Below are positions 23,007 to 35,500 of a stretch of DNA of 64,000 nucleotides, piece by piece (the first letter of the stretch is position 1; each line of letters opens with the position of its first letter). Source of the DNA: Blasia pusilla (Eukaryota; Marchantiophyta; Marchantiopsida; Blasiales); assembly GCA_050084515.1 (NCBI GenBank), contig CM114273.1, positions 41,850,001-41,914,000 on the forward strand, given 5' to 3'. A program made the position numbers and the translations under genes. Below the pieces are notes generated by a model. That model was not told where the DNA came from, searched no databases, and saw nothing but the letters and a program-made list of their open reading frames with translations.

Positions 23007-24987
23007 ATGGCACGGGTCGCAGTGGAGGGTGGAATGGGCGGGTTTGCGAGGCGATTTGCGGGAGTGGGCGCTCTCTCTCCACCTTCTTTCTTGCGGAGCA
23101 GTAATCCCTGCGGTAAGCGATTCGTGGGTCTGTGATCTGGATGTTTTCTTGGGCCGATTTGTCTTGTTTTTTGGTAGGGATGAGTGGTTTTTGGCGTTGA
23201 GCACTGGCGCAATCTCTTGCTGCTGATGATGATGATGAGGAGGAGGAGGAGGAGGAGGATCGTTTGCTGCATGTGAGGGATGACGCCTTTCTGGACCTCA
23301 GTGTCTTGCTGCTGATGGTGAAGGTGTGCTGTAGCTCAATTGTTTGGCTGCTCATGGTGGAGCTCCTGTGCACCTCAGTGTTTCCCCGCTGATGCTGGAG
23401 CTTTTCTGCACTTCAATCTATTGCCGCTTCTGCTGAATCTCTCACTGTGTGACTGCATTCCAATCTCTTGCTGGTGATGGTGAAGAAGCTCTTCTGCGTC
23501 TCAATCCCCCGCTGTTTCTGCACCCAGTGTCTCGCTGCTGATAGTGAAGCACTTCTGCGTCTCAATGCACCGCTCAATCTCTCGATGCTTCGCTTCTGCG
23601 CATTAATTTCGTGCTTTTGATGCCGAAGCTCGTCTGCACATCAACCTCTTGCTGATTCTGCACAACGGTATCTTGCTGCTGAAGCTCCTCTGCACATCGA
23701 CCTCTTGCTGATTCTGCACCCCAATTTCTTGCTGCTGATGCCGAAGATCTTCTGCAGCTCAAACTCTCGATCCTGAAGCTCTTCTGGAGAGTATTAGCGA
23801 GTGGGTAGGGATTGAGCTGAGTTGCTGTAACTGTTCTGTATGAAGGAGCAGATGTTGCTGGAGGAGAGGCAGGAAGTCTCTCATTACTGCTGAGGCGGTG
23901 GGCCACAAAGAAGGCCGGAGGATCCACTCAAAATGGGCGTGATTCGTTGCCAAAGAATCTGGGGGTGAAGAAATATGGTGGTCAGGTCAGTCTGATGCCT
24001 CTCACTCTTGGATGAAGTGAGGTTTGGTTTGGTTTTTGGAGCTGCAAATTTAGTCAATGTCTAAGAGGTCACTTTAGAACCATTCAGTGATTACCTTTTA
24101 ATGTCAAGCTGAATTCCTCTGCTTGACCAGGGAACCAACCTTCCTTGCGCAGTAGACTTAGTCTATGGCCTTCTCTTGCAACTTTCCGTCACTGTGAACC
24201 AGCTTACCCTACCACAATCACACATTGTACAGTGTCCCCCCACATTTCCTCAAGACTCAGGATGCCAGTGAAACTGCCACTTTCAATCAATAAGGGTAGA
24301 CCCCCCGTCTTGTATGCAGTGAATTTGGAGACTGGTAAACCCATCCCCTCATATCCACAAAGGCAGCAATGGAATCATTGTGCATTCATCAGCAATCTCT
24401 TCCCACTCTCTTCTGATCCCAGCTGAAGTGGACTTACTGAGAAAGGTGCCTAAACCGGAGGTCCAATAGTTTCAAAGATGGCCATCGTTTTCTTTTCTTC
24501 TTAATTCTGATGTGGAAGCAATCCCATAGTGAAAACCCGTTTTCATTGATTGGTTTCCAGGATAACCCCAATTCCATCTCATCCCTTGAAGCAGATCGAA
24601 GCTTTAGTGTGTGTACATGGAATCCATGTGCATGAGAACTACTAGAACGTTAGGGTTTCTCCAAAGAAGGCAAAGAGATGACCTATCAGCATCAATCAAA
24701 TCAAGTGATCTAACAGATGCACTTTGTGTGTGCAGAAAGTGATCCCGGGCAACATAATAGTACGGCAGCGAGGAACTCGGTTTCATCCTGGGAACTTTGT
24801 GGACATGGGTAGGGATCATACGCTGTTTGCGCTGGCAGCAGGACAGGTGCGATTTGAGAGAAATCGATACACAGGTCGCAAATGGGTGCATGTTGATCCT
24901 GAAGGTGGCATGCCCATTCATCCAGTGTACCAAAACTTGAAGTCTGAACAAAAGGAGAACGCAACCCTAGAAACCATAGCAGGATAG
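23007..24987 (+). CDS. Mitochondrial large-subunit ribosomal protein bL27
   Basis: Exons 23007-23112, about 23852-23985 and 24736-24987 give 163 residues. Exon 1 encodes a short arginine-rich, glycine-rich leader ([16 protein letters not shown]) that fits a mitochondrial presequence. Exon 2 carries the bL27 signature [16 protein letters not shown] with LGVKKYGGQ. Exon 3 continues [32 protein letters not shown] and the longer tail RKWVHVDP typical of plant mitochondrial copies; plastid L27 differs in leader and tail. The exon 2 acceptor is ambiguous: AGs at 23845, 23848 and 23851 all keep phase, and I chose the CAG at 23849-23851. The protein binds at the ribosomal peptidyl-transferase centre. 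Intron 1 holds a degenerate tandem repeat, and a second array starts in the last codons. Confidence 0.92.
23215..23780 (+). repeat. Degenerate tandem repeat in intron 1 of bL27
   Basis: A unit of roughly 40-50 bp built from TCTTGCTGCTGATG, GTGAAGCTCTTCTGC and TCAATC recurs about ten times with many changes. The array opens with a (GAT)n(GAG)n trinucleotide stretch at 23224-23259. Confidence 0.75.
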
Positions 24988-25350
24988 ATAAACAGCAACT
25001 CACGAGTGTCAACTTCCAAGGACTGCAACTCATGGATGTGGAGTTCAACTCTAGAAACCATAGTCAGATAGACAGCAGTTCATTGGTGTCGAGATCCAAG
25101 GATAAGTTAACTATAGAAACCATACGCAGATAGATCAACATCAGCTCTTGGGCTCTACATTCCAAAGAGAAGGCATCTATCTGTTGGTCGACTGCAGCTT
25201 ATAGGTGCCGAGTTCCAAGGATAAGGCAATTGTACAAACCATAGCCTGTTAGATCCACACCATCTCAGCTCATGGGTGTTGAGTGCAAAGGAGAAAGGGA
25301 ACTATAGAAACGGCAGCAAGAAGGATTGATAGCAGCTCCAACAGCATTAG
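24960..25350 (+). repeat. Minisatellite beginning at the bL27 stop codon
   Basis: Segments starting AACYNTAGAAACCATA recur near 24963, 25049, 25111, 25213 (AATTGTACAAACCATAG) and 25300. Between them are AGATAGA, CAGCAACTCA and TTCCAAGGA-type blocks. The first unit contains the last coding codons and the TAG of bL27; later units lie in the 3' UTR. Spacing is irregular, about 60-100 bp. Confidence 0.75.
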
Positions 25351-26667
25351 ACATTAGGGCAGCTAGAGACTGACATCACTTGAGCTATGAGTTGTACAAC
25401 CGCTGGGTAAATTTTTTGTTCAATTTATAGGGAGGAATAAATAAATGTTCATTCAGATCTTTTCATTTCAACCTCAATTGAAAATTGAATCCTACGGGTT
25501 AGTCAAAGACAGGACGGACAGAGACCGCACAAAATATTGAATGACTTCCATCATTTTGTGGTTGGTCCATGCCAACATCTGGTGGCTTCATTTCAAGTCC
25601 TACAAGAAGAGTGATGAACACTGTCCATCTCACCCAAGCTTCTTTAGAATTCATTTTCACTTTAAGTGGTGAGTTGCATGTTCTTAAGGAACTTCCTTTT
25701 TTCAATCTCATGCCCAGGAATGAATATGGAATTGAGTCCGTTACATGTTCTTAGAAGACGTCTTTACTTCAATCTTAAATGAAGAATGAATCTCAGGAAT
25801 CGAATCAATAGTCAGAGGAAGGGTGAGAAAGATCAACGTACATTGAAATTCTTCTGCACTTGATTGTAACTACAGTAGTATTCTGAATCTTTGGGTAAAC
25901 AATACCCTTTATATATATATCATTTAAAGGTTAAAAGTGAACATGTTTTGCAAGTCATGTGCGCAGCACTCGGGCGAGACTCATTAAACACTAAGAGAGT
26001 ATACACTAGTATTTCTAAACAGCAAATGCTCCAGGGCTGGAGACAGCCCAAGAGAACTGCATATGCAACTCACAAGCAAGATGAGATCCTGCTACCTCAA
26101 ACTCCACTAGTATGTAAAAAAACTGGAAGTTGGAGTTGCACCAGCTATTGCGCTTAAAATTTCGAGTAATCTCCATGCATTGAGGGTAATGATGTGGGAA
26201 CTGTGGTTGAAAAGCCACATGAATCAATGAGTTCAACTATTGCCTGTGCCTTTGCCACTCTCAGGATAACCTCTTACGACCAAGTCTCACTACCTCTGAA
26301 GGCGATTTGTCCTCTACATGAAAATCTTCTGGGCAAAAGCAATTCCAATTCCACAAACTTTGTACCATACAGCTGCCAACGGCAAAGCGCAAGGCCCGCT
26401 CCAGCACTATTCTCACTGCCTGCTTGCCTAAGAAGACCCAATTTCCAGCAAAGAATTCGCATACTTGGAGTCACCAACCTAAAACATCCTACATACTCTA
26501 AATGACTCTTGAAAATGAAGTCTTGCAGGCAACCTCCCTTGCAAATAAATGCAGAACCCTTCCCTGCAAGATCTCTTTGCTGGAAGAGGGGCATTACTGT
26601 CCCACACACAGAACATGCTTCCAGGAATGAGACCACAATCTGACTACAACCCAGACCCAGACCTCCT
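25351..26667. other. Intergenic / 3' flanks of bL27 and PIG-Y
   Basis: The two genes converge here. AATAAATAAATG near 25436 could serve as a poly(A) signal for bL27. I see no other gene. Confidence 0.5.
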
Positions 26668-27202
26668 TCAGGCATGCTTGAATAGCTTCATGCTGAGCCA
26701 GTGCAAATAGACCGCCACCACTGTCACTGGGAGAGTCAACGGAACAAGGAGGCTGTAGTACCTGCACGGACAGGAAATTAGAATCAGTGACGAGTTTCCT
26801 TTTCTCCAGAGTATTTGTACCTCAGTGCACTCATCCCCACATCTCTCCAGAATCAAATATCAGATACCTTCCCAAGCTGCTCCGTGCCTACACAAATCGA
26901 GCTTGCGGAGCTAACTTTGAAGCTAATGGAACTTACGAAATTGTGAGAACACAATAAAATATGAACCCTGGATTTCTCTGTGCTCGAAGAACATACCAAT
27001 CCAGACCAACCGCATCCAGCCAGGGTACTCCAGAGGCGGGTACAAGTTTGGAAACAATGGCACAATAAATGAAGACTATGGGCACTACCACACCAGAGAC
27101 GATGAATGTCCAGCCCGTGCAGGCAAGAGGTGGAGACTCCGATTCCTCCGAGGGAACCACGGACCGCAGGTAGACTGAGGAGCTCATTCCTTGGTCACTC
27201 AT
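26668..27202 (-). CDS. PIGY: PIG-Y, small subunit of GPI N-acetylglucosaminyltransferase
   Basis: On the minus strand, exons 27202-26997 and 26761-26668 join in phase (donor GTATGT, acceptor GTGCAG) and give 99 residues. PIG-Y is a small ER membrane subunit of the complex that adds GlcNAc to phosphatidylinositol, the first step of GPI-anchor synthesis. Two hydrophobic segments fit the family: FIVSGVVVPIVFIYCAIV in exon 1, and YYSLLVPLTLPVTVVAVYLH at the start of exon 2. The last residues HWLSMKLFKHA match the conserved PIG-Y tail (W..-MG/SIKLF+H). The N-terminal cytosolic stretch is about 25 residues longer than in animal PIG-Y. In mammals PIG-Y shares a transcript with PREY; I see no PREY-like frame upstream here. 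Confidence 0.88.
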
Positions 27203-28850
27203 TTGACTCCGACATTCGGCTGGGTTTGCACCTGCTCGATGTCTGCATCACGAATGGAACCGGGTGTCAACCTCAACAAAACGTGTCAAAAGGGGTTGCA
27301 ATCAATCAGTAGAGGACAGAGACTACAGGCCAGAAGAATGAAACTCCATTTCGAAGGTGACGCAAGACCTAGAACTGTAATAATTTCAGAGAATTCCCAC
27401 TATTCTCGTTGATGATATGTTTCTGAATCCACAGAACTCGTGGATTCTCCCCAGTTCTGGTGGTATATATGCAGGCGCGAAGAGTGGACTCAGTTCTGTC
27501 GTTCCCGACCAACGTTGTACCACAGCTAACATTAATGAATACACGTTTTACCATAATCTACTGCGGAACATCTCAACAAAACTAAGCACACTCCATACAG
27601 TTCACCAAGGAGGTCCGCATGTCTCCCCGGAGATGGAGAAGCTCTAGGCAGGCCAATGTCGTTCTCCATGAAGCTTCGTCCAGACCTTAATCCAATGTCC
27701 AGTATTTCCACTAACCAAAAAGAAGTACACGATCAGGATGGTGATGCATTCTACCCCAAGAAGACATTCCACTGTCGCAACCCTGTTCATGCGGGTGATT
27801 CTACTCGGATGGCAATGAATATCTGCGATCTACCACAGCACTGTGCCATAGTCTTCCCCGTATCACATAGCTCATAGCCCAAGGACCGATCCTGCAGGCG
27901 CTACAGCAGAACTGGATTTCCTCTTGGTGCACCGAAAAAGCCTCGTCCGTCGAAGACGAATTCGATGGTGTCGCAGTATCGGAAACCGATTCATTGTCAT
28001 GTGAGAACATCCACAGACGCATAGCTCGCGGGGTATTGAGCGTGGGAGGCGGGACTATCCTAACCCTAAGACAGTTCCATCACGGGGGAGTGTGTGGCTA
28101 CATGTACATCATCTTCGCTGCGATCCAGATGTCGAGTGTACGCATTCATTGTCCCCTCCTTCGGCTCCAAGCGCATCCATTCCCACGAATCGACACCAGT
28201 GCGCGTCAATGGATGCCATCAAATCGAACTCATTCACATTCTGCAACATAATCCTCTAATTTGTGTGCCAGTCTCAGACGGAACTCTGGAAATGACCAAA
28301 CGACAGTTGAAACGCGGAGCCAAGTGATCCGAGCGACCTCCACATCACAAGAGGATTCACTCTCGAGACGATGTCCACCATTAAGACTAACTGCTCCAAA
28401 CGACGCTCTCTCATACTTGAAGAGAGAATCGGGAGATAGCACCACAGCTTTTGACTTTCTCCACAAGTGCAAAGAGAATCGTGAGATAGCACTACAGCTT
28501 TTGACTTTCTCCACAAGTGCAACGACCGACGCTTGCAGCTGTGATGGCACGATATACGCTCCGCAGAGACGCATTTCCAAGTCTCGCAATCGCCCGGATC
28601 AGCGAGATCTTCAGATTCCATCTCCAGAAGGGAATAGGCAACCACGACACACAACAACAGCAGAGGAAAATTTGAAGACAGCGTTTACACACACACGATT
28701 TTCATGGCGAAAAGTAGAGGTACACAGAGATTCCCTGACGTTTTATCGCACTCGCATTTCACTTCTGCCATCACTTCGCGAAGTAGTTCTTTCTCGACTG
28801 CAACTGCCAGTGCTGTCATAATTGCACAAATCCATCTCTATCTGCTAATG
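27203..28850. other. Upstream region of PIG-Y
   Basis: This moderately GC-rich stretch is probably the promoter and 5' UTR of the minus-strand gene. Long open frames on both strands overlap each other and resemble no protein. A 50-bp direct duplication lies at 28424-28523. Confidence 0.4.
28424..28523 (+). repeat. 50-bp tandem duplication
   Basis: Two copies begin GAGAATCGKGAGATAGCA and end CACAAGTGCAA, with period exactly 50. They differ at only a few positions. Confidence 0.9.
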
Positions 28851-29075
28851 GAGGATGCAGTTTTCTCTAAATGACACGTGTAATTAGACTTTAAAAAATA
28901 TTTTTGTCAACATAATGGGGATCACATAGAGACATTGAAGTGTATATCTATCATTCAAGTTTCATTGATTTTAGCCTCTTCCCCTTTGACATGTACAATG
29001 AACAATTAAATTATCTTAATAAAATTCTAATAATTTTAGTTTGTATTCTCCATTGGTTAGGATGTTTTTCACCCG

Positions 29076-29307
29076 TCTAGTATTATTATATATATGGAGA
29101 GTGCCTTCTTGATTTGCAAACACCTCTTGCTTGACATGTGACAATCGGATGGCAAGAAAATGTTTTTAATATTATAGAAAATAAAAAATAAAAAAATTTC
29201 TATGGGCAACAAGAAAATATTTCCTCTCCTATGGGCAGCAAGAAAAAAATTTGTGTGTAACATGATTAGTCCCTTCACTCTCGTGCATGGCACGCGCTGC
29301 CTACTAG
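29076..29307 (+). mobile_element. Helitron-like non-autonomous element, copy 1
   Basis: It starts TCTAGTATTATTATATATAT and ends CTACTAG. A hairpin CGTGC-ATG-GCACG lies about ten bases before the end. TC at the 5' end plus a hairpin and CTAG at the 3' end is the Helitron layout. No helicase is encoded. Confidence 0.45.
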
Positions 29308-29490
29308 TCTATATTATTGGAGAGTGCCTTCTTGACGTGCAAACATCTGCTTACTTGAATCGTGACAACTAGGCAGCAGGAAAATATTTTTCATATTATG
29401 GGCAGTAAGAAAAAAAAATTTAATTTGTATGAAACATCATAAGTCCCTTCATTCCCCTTGCTTTCATCCATCACACAGATTGTAAACTAG
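29308..29490 (+). mobile_element. Helitron-like non-autonomous element, copy 2
   Basis: It starts TCTATATTATTGGAGAG, directly after the CTAG of copy 1, and ends AAACTAG followed by T. GGAGAGTGCCTTCTTGA and the internal GGCAGYAAGAAAAAA-type blocks are shared with copy 1. Confidence 0.42.
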
Positions 29491-31931
29491 TATGAGTTAC
29501 AAGGATTCATTCATCTTATAGGTCCTAACTATTATTCTTACACTAGTGTAATCCAATGTGATGCTCGTGGTTTAGGTAATTAGTGCATTTAATATCTAAA
29601 CCCGTTCGATTCAGTTTAGATAATTCAAACTCGGACGATGTACGGGTTTGAATTACATCTCTTAATGCACGAGTTTGAATTACATAGACTCTCAAGTGCC
29701 AGTTTGAATCAATCTCAAATTTTGAATAATCTTGTTGGCTCAAACAAACAATCTTATTGGGTGAAATTGCCAAATGTGGATAGGTGAAGAGTTTGCAAAA
29801 TGAAGAGGAACTCTCCAATAACAATATATATGATAGGAATGTGTATTCCCAATCTCTTGCCATGAAATCCATCAACAAATATGCACTTCTCCTTTCTTGT
29901 GTTGGTATGTGTTATGGGCTAATTTAGAATAATTGTGAGGGTTGATTTGGTTTACATGAGTGTCTATTTGGGATCCACATGGTGGAGTTGGGGTTAGTTG
30001 ATGGCTATATTAGGTCGTAGCCCATGGACGATCGTGGGGGTCGCAACGACCTCTTTTTCCAAACGGATAATGTTGTACGTTGTTTTTAGGACGTTGGGCA
30101 TTTCCTTTGCCCAACAGATTTGGGTGCAAGAAATTTTATGAAGCCCGTGGGTCGTGAGGACGTTGCGCCCGTGGGATGCAGCCCTAAGTTGTTAAGCCAT
30201 GTGCATCGCATGGGTATCTACGAGTGTGTATGAATTGAACAAACACTCACTTAAGGAATCACATAAGGGGCATCCAGAGACCATTGCAATTGAAGGCATT
30301 TGGTGAGTGAAGAACGAGGTGAAGAAGTAATCCCAAGACACATATCAAAATACACTCCGCATATTTAAACCAAAAAAAGGTGAGCTTCTATTTTACTCTC
30401 TTCTTTTCTTCTCAATATTGGGAAGAAATTCAACCATTTCCGTTTCTCCTAGAGCACATGATTCTTCTTTATGTTTTCTCGTCCGCCATCATAGTTAGGC
30501 TTCTTTCATAGATTATCATATCACAAATCTCTTCATCGGAGTTGGACTCCAATATTTGAGGGTAATTATGGACACAATAAAAGAAGTTGGAGAATCATTG
30601 TGAAATATAAACTCGCACAAGAGTTGATTCCAAGGTGATTCTAACTTAGTTTGGCACTTGATTAAGCGCTTGAGAATTCTTCACACTTGAGATCATAAAG
30701 AGTAGATTCCACTATCATAATGCAAAGAGAGAAGGTTACTATTTTGGTGCTTCTATTCCCCAATAAGCAAAGTCCTTGAAAATAGTAGGTTCACAATTGT
30801 TAAGATTAGAGTGGATTTTGTACGTGCATGGGCGTTTGTTTATTGAATATTATACCTCCTCTACCATCCATAAAAATTTCTAAGAACACTATAGTTTAAA
30901 CATTGGCCAACATCTTAGAGTTAGAGGAAATACATAATAGAGTTTAGAGACATTGGAGCCTTTAGAAGGTATGACGGAACTACTATAAGAATATTAATAT
31001 GGACCTAGGATCTTATTTAATAGCAGTGTAAAGGGAAAAAGCATGGAAGATACACACTTATGCAAGTGCATCACACGATGACTCTTACTAGTCTATACTA
31101 TAATACAAAGAGGGGAATTTACTTTACTTGTTAAGAATAGAGTGTGGATTATATATACGCACAGATGTTTGTTTATGTAAGTTTGAACCTCCTTTAGGCT
31201 TGCACACAAATCTCTTTCTCATATTGTAGCTTGGCTATCAACACTAGCCCACAAATCTCTCATAAAGTTGAAGAGTATATTTCACTATCAAAAGAGACAA
31301 AAAATAGAGTTTAGATACATCAGAGCCTCATGTAGATGTGGCGGATCTACTATAAAAAAATTTAATGTTTAAATGGATCGATTTTTTGATTCAATAATGT
31401 TGGAAAGTGGAAAAATATGGAAAGTACGTACTTGTGATATAACATCATATGTGTTGCAACCCTCAAAACCAAACGTGCACCGATACAAAAAGTCATAACT
31501 CTAGTAGGTTCACACTAGGACCGATGCACGTTGGTGAAGTCTCTTGAAGGAGACATGCATGAGATATGAGATACAAGTAAGATTGACCGTTTCATGTGTT
31601 AACGGTCACGACTTGGGAAACTTGAAACAAGATTCGAGAAAAATCTGACATTACTCATGAATATATATATATATCATGAGTATATGACTATAACATACAT
31701 TGTGTAGTGATGTGTATGTGCATATTCAAAATAAGAGGAATGAATAAATAATATGATCACAACACCTAAGAACTTGAGCTTCAATTTGATTTGTACATTT
31801 TAAGCCCAAATTTCACTGCTTACTACCCATTGATTCGGATAGCCAATTTTTGGTACTTGGTCAAGGATTTTGTGTGGAGATCATAGCACTATCAGCCCTC
31901 TACTTCAATAACCACTTTACTTTGAGAGCAC
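29491..31931. other. AT-rich intergenic DNA
   Basis: No gene. At 31090-31120 the string CTTACTAG is followed directly by TCTATACTATAATACAAAG, again like the 3' end of one Helitron next to the 5' end of another. Confidence 0.45.
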
Positions 31932-32549
31932 TGTCGTGCGCATACATATCGCTACACAACATACATCGCTGGTCACATCTACACCACACAACACCGATCT
32001 TCCCCACACACGGGTCGATCCACACATGTACAAAAAATCAACTCATACATATACATGGAGATCACTCAACAAAAATAAAGAATAGTAAAAACGGCACACC
32101 CGTCCTAAAACTCCACTCCTCAATCTACATCGGCATATCGAGCCTCGTCCACCCTGTGCTATCAAGGAATCCGGACGCTAGCACCCTAGTCCTAGCTCAC
32201 ACACATACAAGGGAGGTGCTCCAACGGCCCAACATGAGAAAGATGGCTTAAGAAAGCCATCTTCCTTTCTTATATAGGTTGGGAAGAGCCAAAAGGCTCT
32301 TCTCCTAAAAATAGCCCTTCCCTTGGTAACCTGTGTGCACAGATTACCAGGGGTAGGTGACCTGGTCAACAAGTCACCCGGCTGTAAAAGACCTCAACAT
32401 GAAAGTCGTCAGAAACGACGTTTCTGACACAATGGACCTATCCTCAACCTCATCCGACACTGTGGGACAAAGTTACACTCAAGATAGTCCGCTGGCTCCT
32501 ACGCCCTATCCACGATAGATCTCGGCCTATCGGCTACTCAGATGTGACA
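31932..32549 (+). repeat. LTR-like repeat, copy 2, probable solo LTR
   Basis: It starts TGTCGTGCGCATAC and ends CAGATGTGACA. GCAC stands on both sides (31928-31931 and 32550-32553) and could be a 4-bp target duplication. It contains a TATATAGG promoter-like stretch near 32271. It is homologous to 20843-21604. Confidence 0.62.
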
Positions 32550-35500
32550 GCACGCTTGTTGGTGCGATGGCTACTCTTGACACTCAAGAAATTGGGAAAG
32601 TATGCATTGTTTGAAATTTTTGAAAAGCATACATTATCCAAAACAAGCTTCATGCTTCTCCTTTTCATACTTGTAGGGCATGTCTGTAATCCATCAATCA
32701 AATGAAGAAAATATTTAGTAATTTGGAAGATGTATTGACATTACTATACTAAATGTTTTGTTCATTTGATTTGAGAGAAGAATGCTCGAAGAGATTTTTT
32801 CTTTGGAACACAACTCTCTGAAGGATGAAAAGAAAAGAAAAATTCACTCCCTTTACCCCAAATCAGGGATTTTTCCTCCCTAAAAGAATTAATTCTGCTA
32901 TGTGAATTGGTTTATAGATACAATATCAATAGAAAGAAACTTTAATTTCTAGAGATGTTTTTCCCACAACTTTGAAAGTAAGGCAAGAATTTGTAAATTT
33001 AACAGGCTAGCTTTATATGTAACATAAAGTGCATATCTCTCAAGAAATTGCCTCTACACCATCATCTCTCCACAAGTCCATTAATGTGTAAAAAAAAAAC
33101 CAAAAACGTGTCTTCTTGTTTCGTGTGCTATGAAATTTTTTTCTTGTTTCCCCACTCTCATGCATCAAGTGAAGATATGTTTGTGAGTAAAAGAACTATC
33201 CTTCCTTAATAATACACTACTATGTGGTCTATGCTTTAAATGAGATGAATCACGGTTAAATGTTAATTTTTGTTCTTGTTGTTGTCCATGTTCCAATAAT
33301 ATTTCTTGTTGCCCCCATTATCCATCAAAGAGATGATTACAAATCAAAAAGTTATTCTTCTATAATGGTACAACCAAAACTCCACTTTTGGAAGTCCCTT
33401 TTTGTCCAACACAAAGATAACTCGAGAAAGGAAGGGGTTCGGATATGTAATACAAATACAATAATGGCATTTCTAAATAGGAGAAAAGCCAAAAAGAGGT
33501 GATTGGTGCCACCATAAACTCGAATATGGAGGGAATAACATGAAGAAAAAGAGAATAATAGATTCACACTTCTCAAAACTTCAACGTCTAAATGCATAAC
33601 ACAAGAAGATGAGTTAGTATGTAATATTAAATATAATATATATTTAGGCAGGACCTAGAAGTGTGGAATGGAAGTTCACACTTCTACTTTCATTACTAAA
33701 CTAGTAAGATGCCCTTGCAATGCAACTTTTTTTAATGCATTTTAAAATTAATGAAAATAAAGTGGAAAATGGATATTTTGAAGAAAGAAATAAAATTAAT
33801 CTAGAAAAAATTAATAAACATGAAAAAGGATCATAAAAAAGATATAAGAATGCATGATAAGTTATGGAACCATTTGCATACCTTCTTGAATTTGTGAATA
33901 TTATTTTAATTTGACAAAAAATATTTCAAAATGGAATTTTCCCTACCCTAATGGTAAGAAAATTACAATTTCAAAATTTAATAGAATTAAAAATGCAAGA
34001 AGAATTAATTCGGATGAACTGTAGAAAATTTAAAACCTCTGAATTTTTTTTTGAATGAAAGAGACAAGGATTTGAATAAATAAATAAATATCAGGTGTAC
34101 TCTCATAGGCAAGAAATTAAAATTCTTAAGACCCTCTTCCCTCTAGTACACCTTATCTTCTCTTGACTTAACTACCTCCTCACAATCTTTAAGTCTTTTT
34201 TTTTCCTTAAAAGGACTCGCATCACCCAAAGGAGACTCCTATATATTCATTTTGTAATAATCCATGTTATTACTTGAGAGTGTCCTTTCATTTTGTAAAC
34301 ACCTCGTCTTTCAACACTTGACATTTTCAGCCAATAAGACTTTCCGAACCAATAGGATTATTCAAAATTAATTAAAAATTCCATTTAAAAATTAATTATT
34401 TATAAGAGGTATTTAAAATGCACATGCATCAACTATCATGTACATGATAGTTGATGCAAGTGATTAAAAATTACCCATCAAAATTATCACCACTTGTGTG
34501 TAATTGAAGAATTTAACCCTCAAAAAATAATAGAAATGTAATATTTTAATTAAAAAAATAATTACTGCTAGACGGTATTAATTGGTTCTTTCTCTCATGT
34601 TACTACGTATTATTTTGCTGGCATTTTGAAAGAGTCTATTCAGTATGCAGAAAAGTTATTTGTCAAAGATAAGAATAAAAATGTAAACCGTAATAAAAAT
34701 ATTTGAGTTCATTTGGAATCATACTATCAAGGGCGTTAGCCCTTTCCTAAGAAGCTCCTAGGAACGCAAGTGTGAAGCCTGTTAGATATCCAATTATTGT
34801 TTAATTTTCTGTATACTAAGCTAAGATTGGAATAGAAAAGAGATTTTTTAAATAAGAATTTTTTTTTGGTTTTATGATAAATTTAAATTTAAAAATGCAA
34901 TACAATTTTTTTAAATCTCTTTTTCATTTTCAGTTTCTTTTTTCATTTTATAAATTCAAATTATTATTTCAAAATTTAGGGAATTTAAAAAAAATTTCAA
35001 GTTAATTTTGGAAGGGAAATTACACATTACTTTAGAAATATGTCATTTAATCTCCTTTTCAAGCTTTAATTGTGATGGATTTTTTAAGAATATTTTGAGA
35101 CAAACTTTGGATCAAAATGAGTGAATTTTTTATTGATTGAGAAACTTTGAAGACCATTATCAAATTTGTCCATGAATTGATGAATTTTTTTAATTTTACC
35201 CTATACTAAACAGGAAACAAGAACGGATAACATTTTCATCATAATTAATTAAATCAAATTCAAATATTTTCCCCATGAAATATTTGGAGTTTTTTCTTTT
35301 TTTAAATATTTCCTCATTTGAAAATTTGAAAATATTTTTTCAAGGCTAATGCAAAAAATTTTTAAAATTTAGTTTTGAGGGGAAATTAATTTTACTTTTG
35401 GGAAAAAATTGAAAGGATAATAGGACAGTAATGGAATAAATATTCTTCAAAATAAAGAGAGACATATTATTTCTATTTTATTTTTAACTTTCAAGCTAGA

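Noticed and set aside
28230-28821. Long overlapping frames on both strands upstream of PIG-Y as genes
   Set aside because: They overlap each other on opposite strands, run through the 50-bp duplication, and resemble nothing known.
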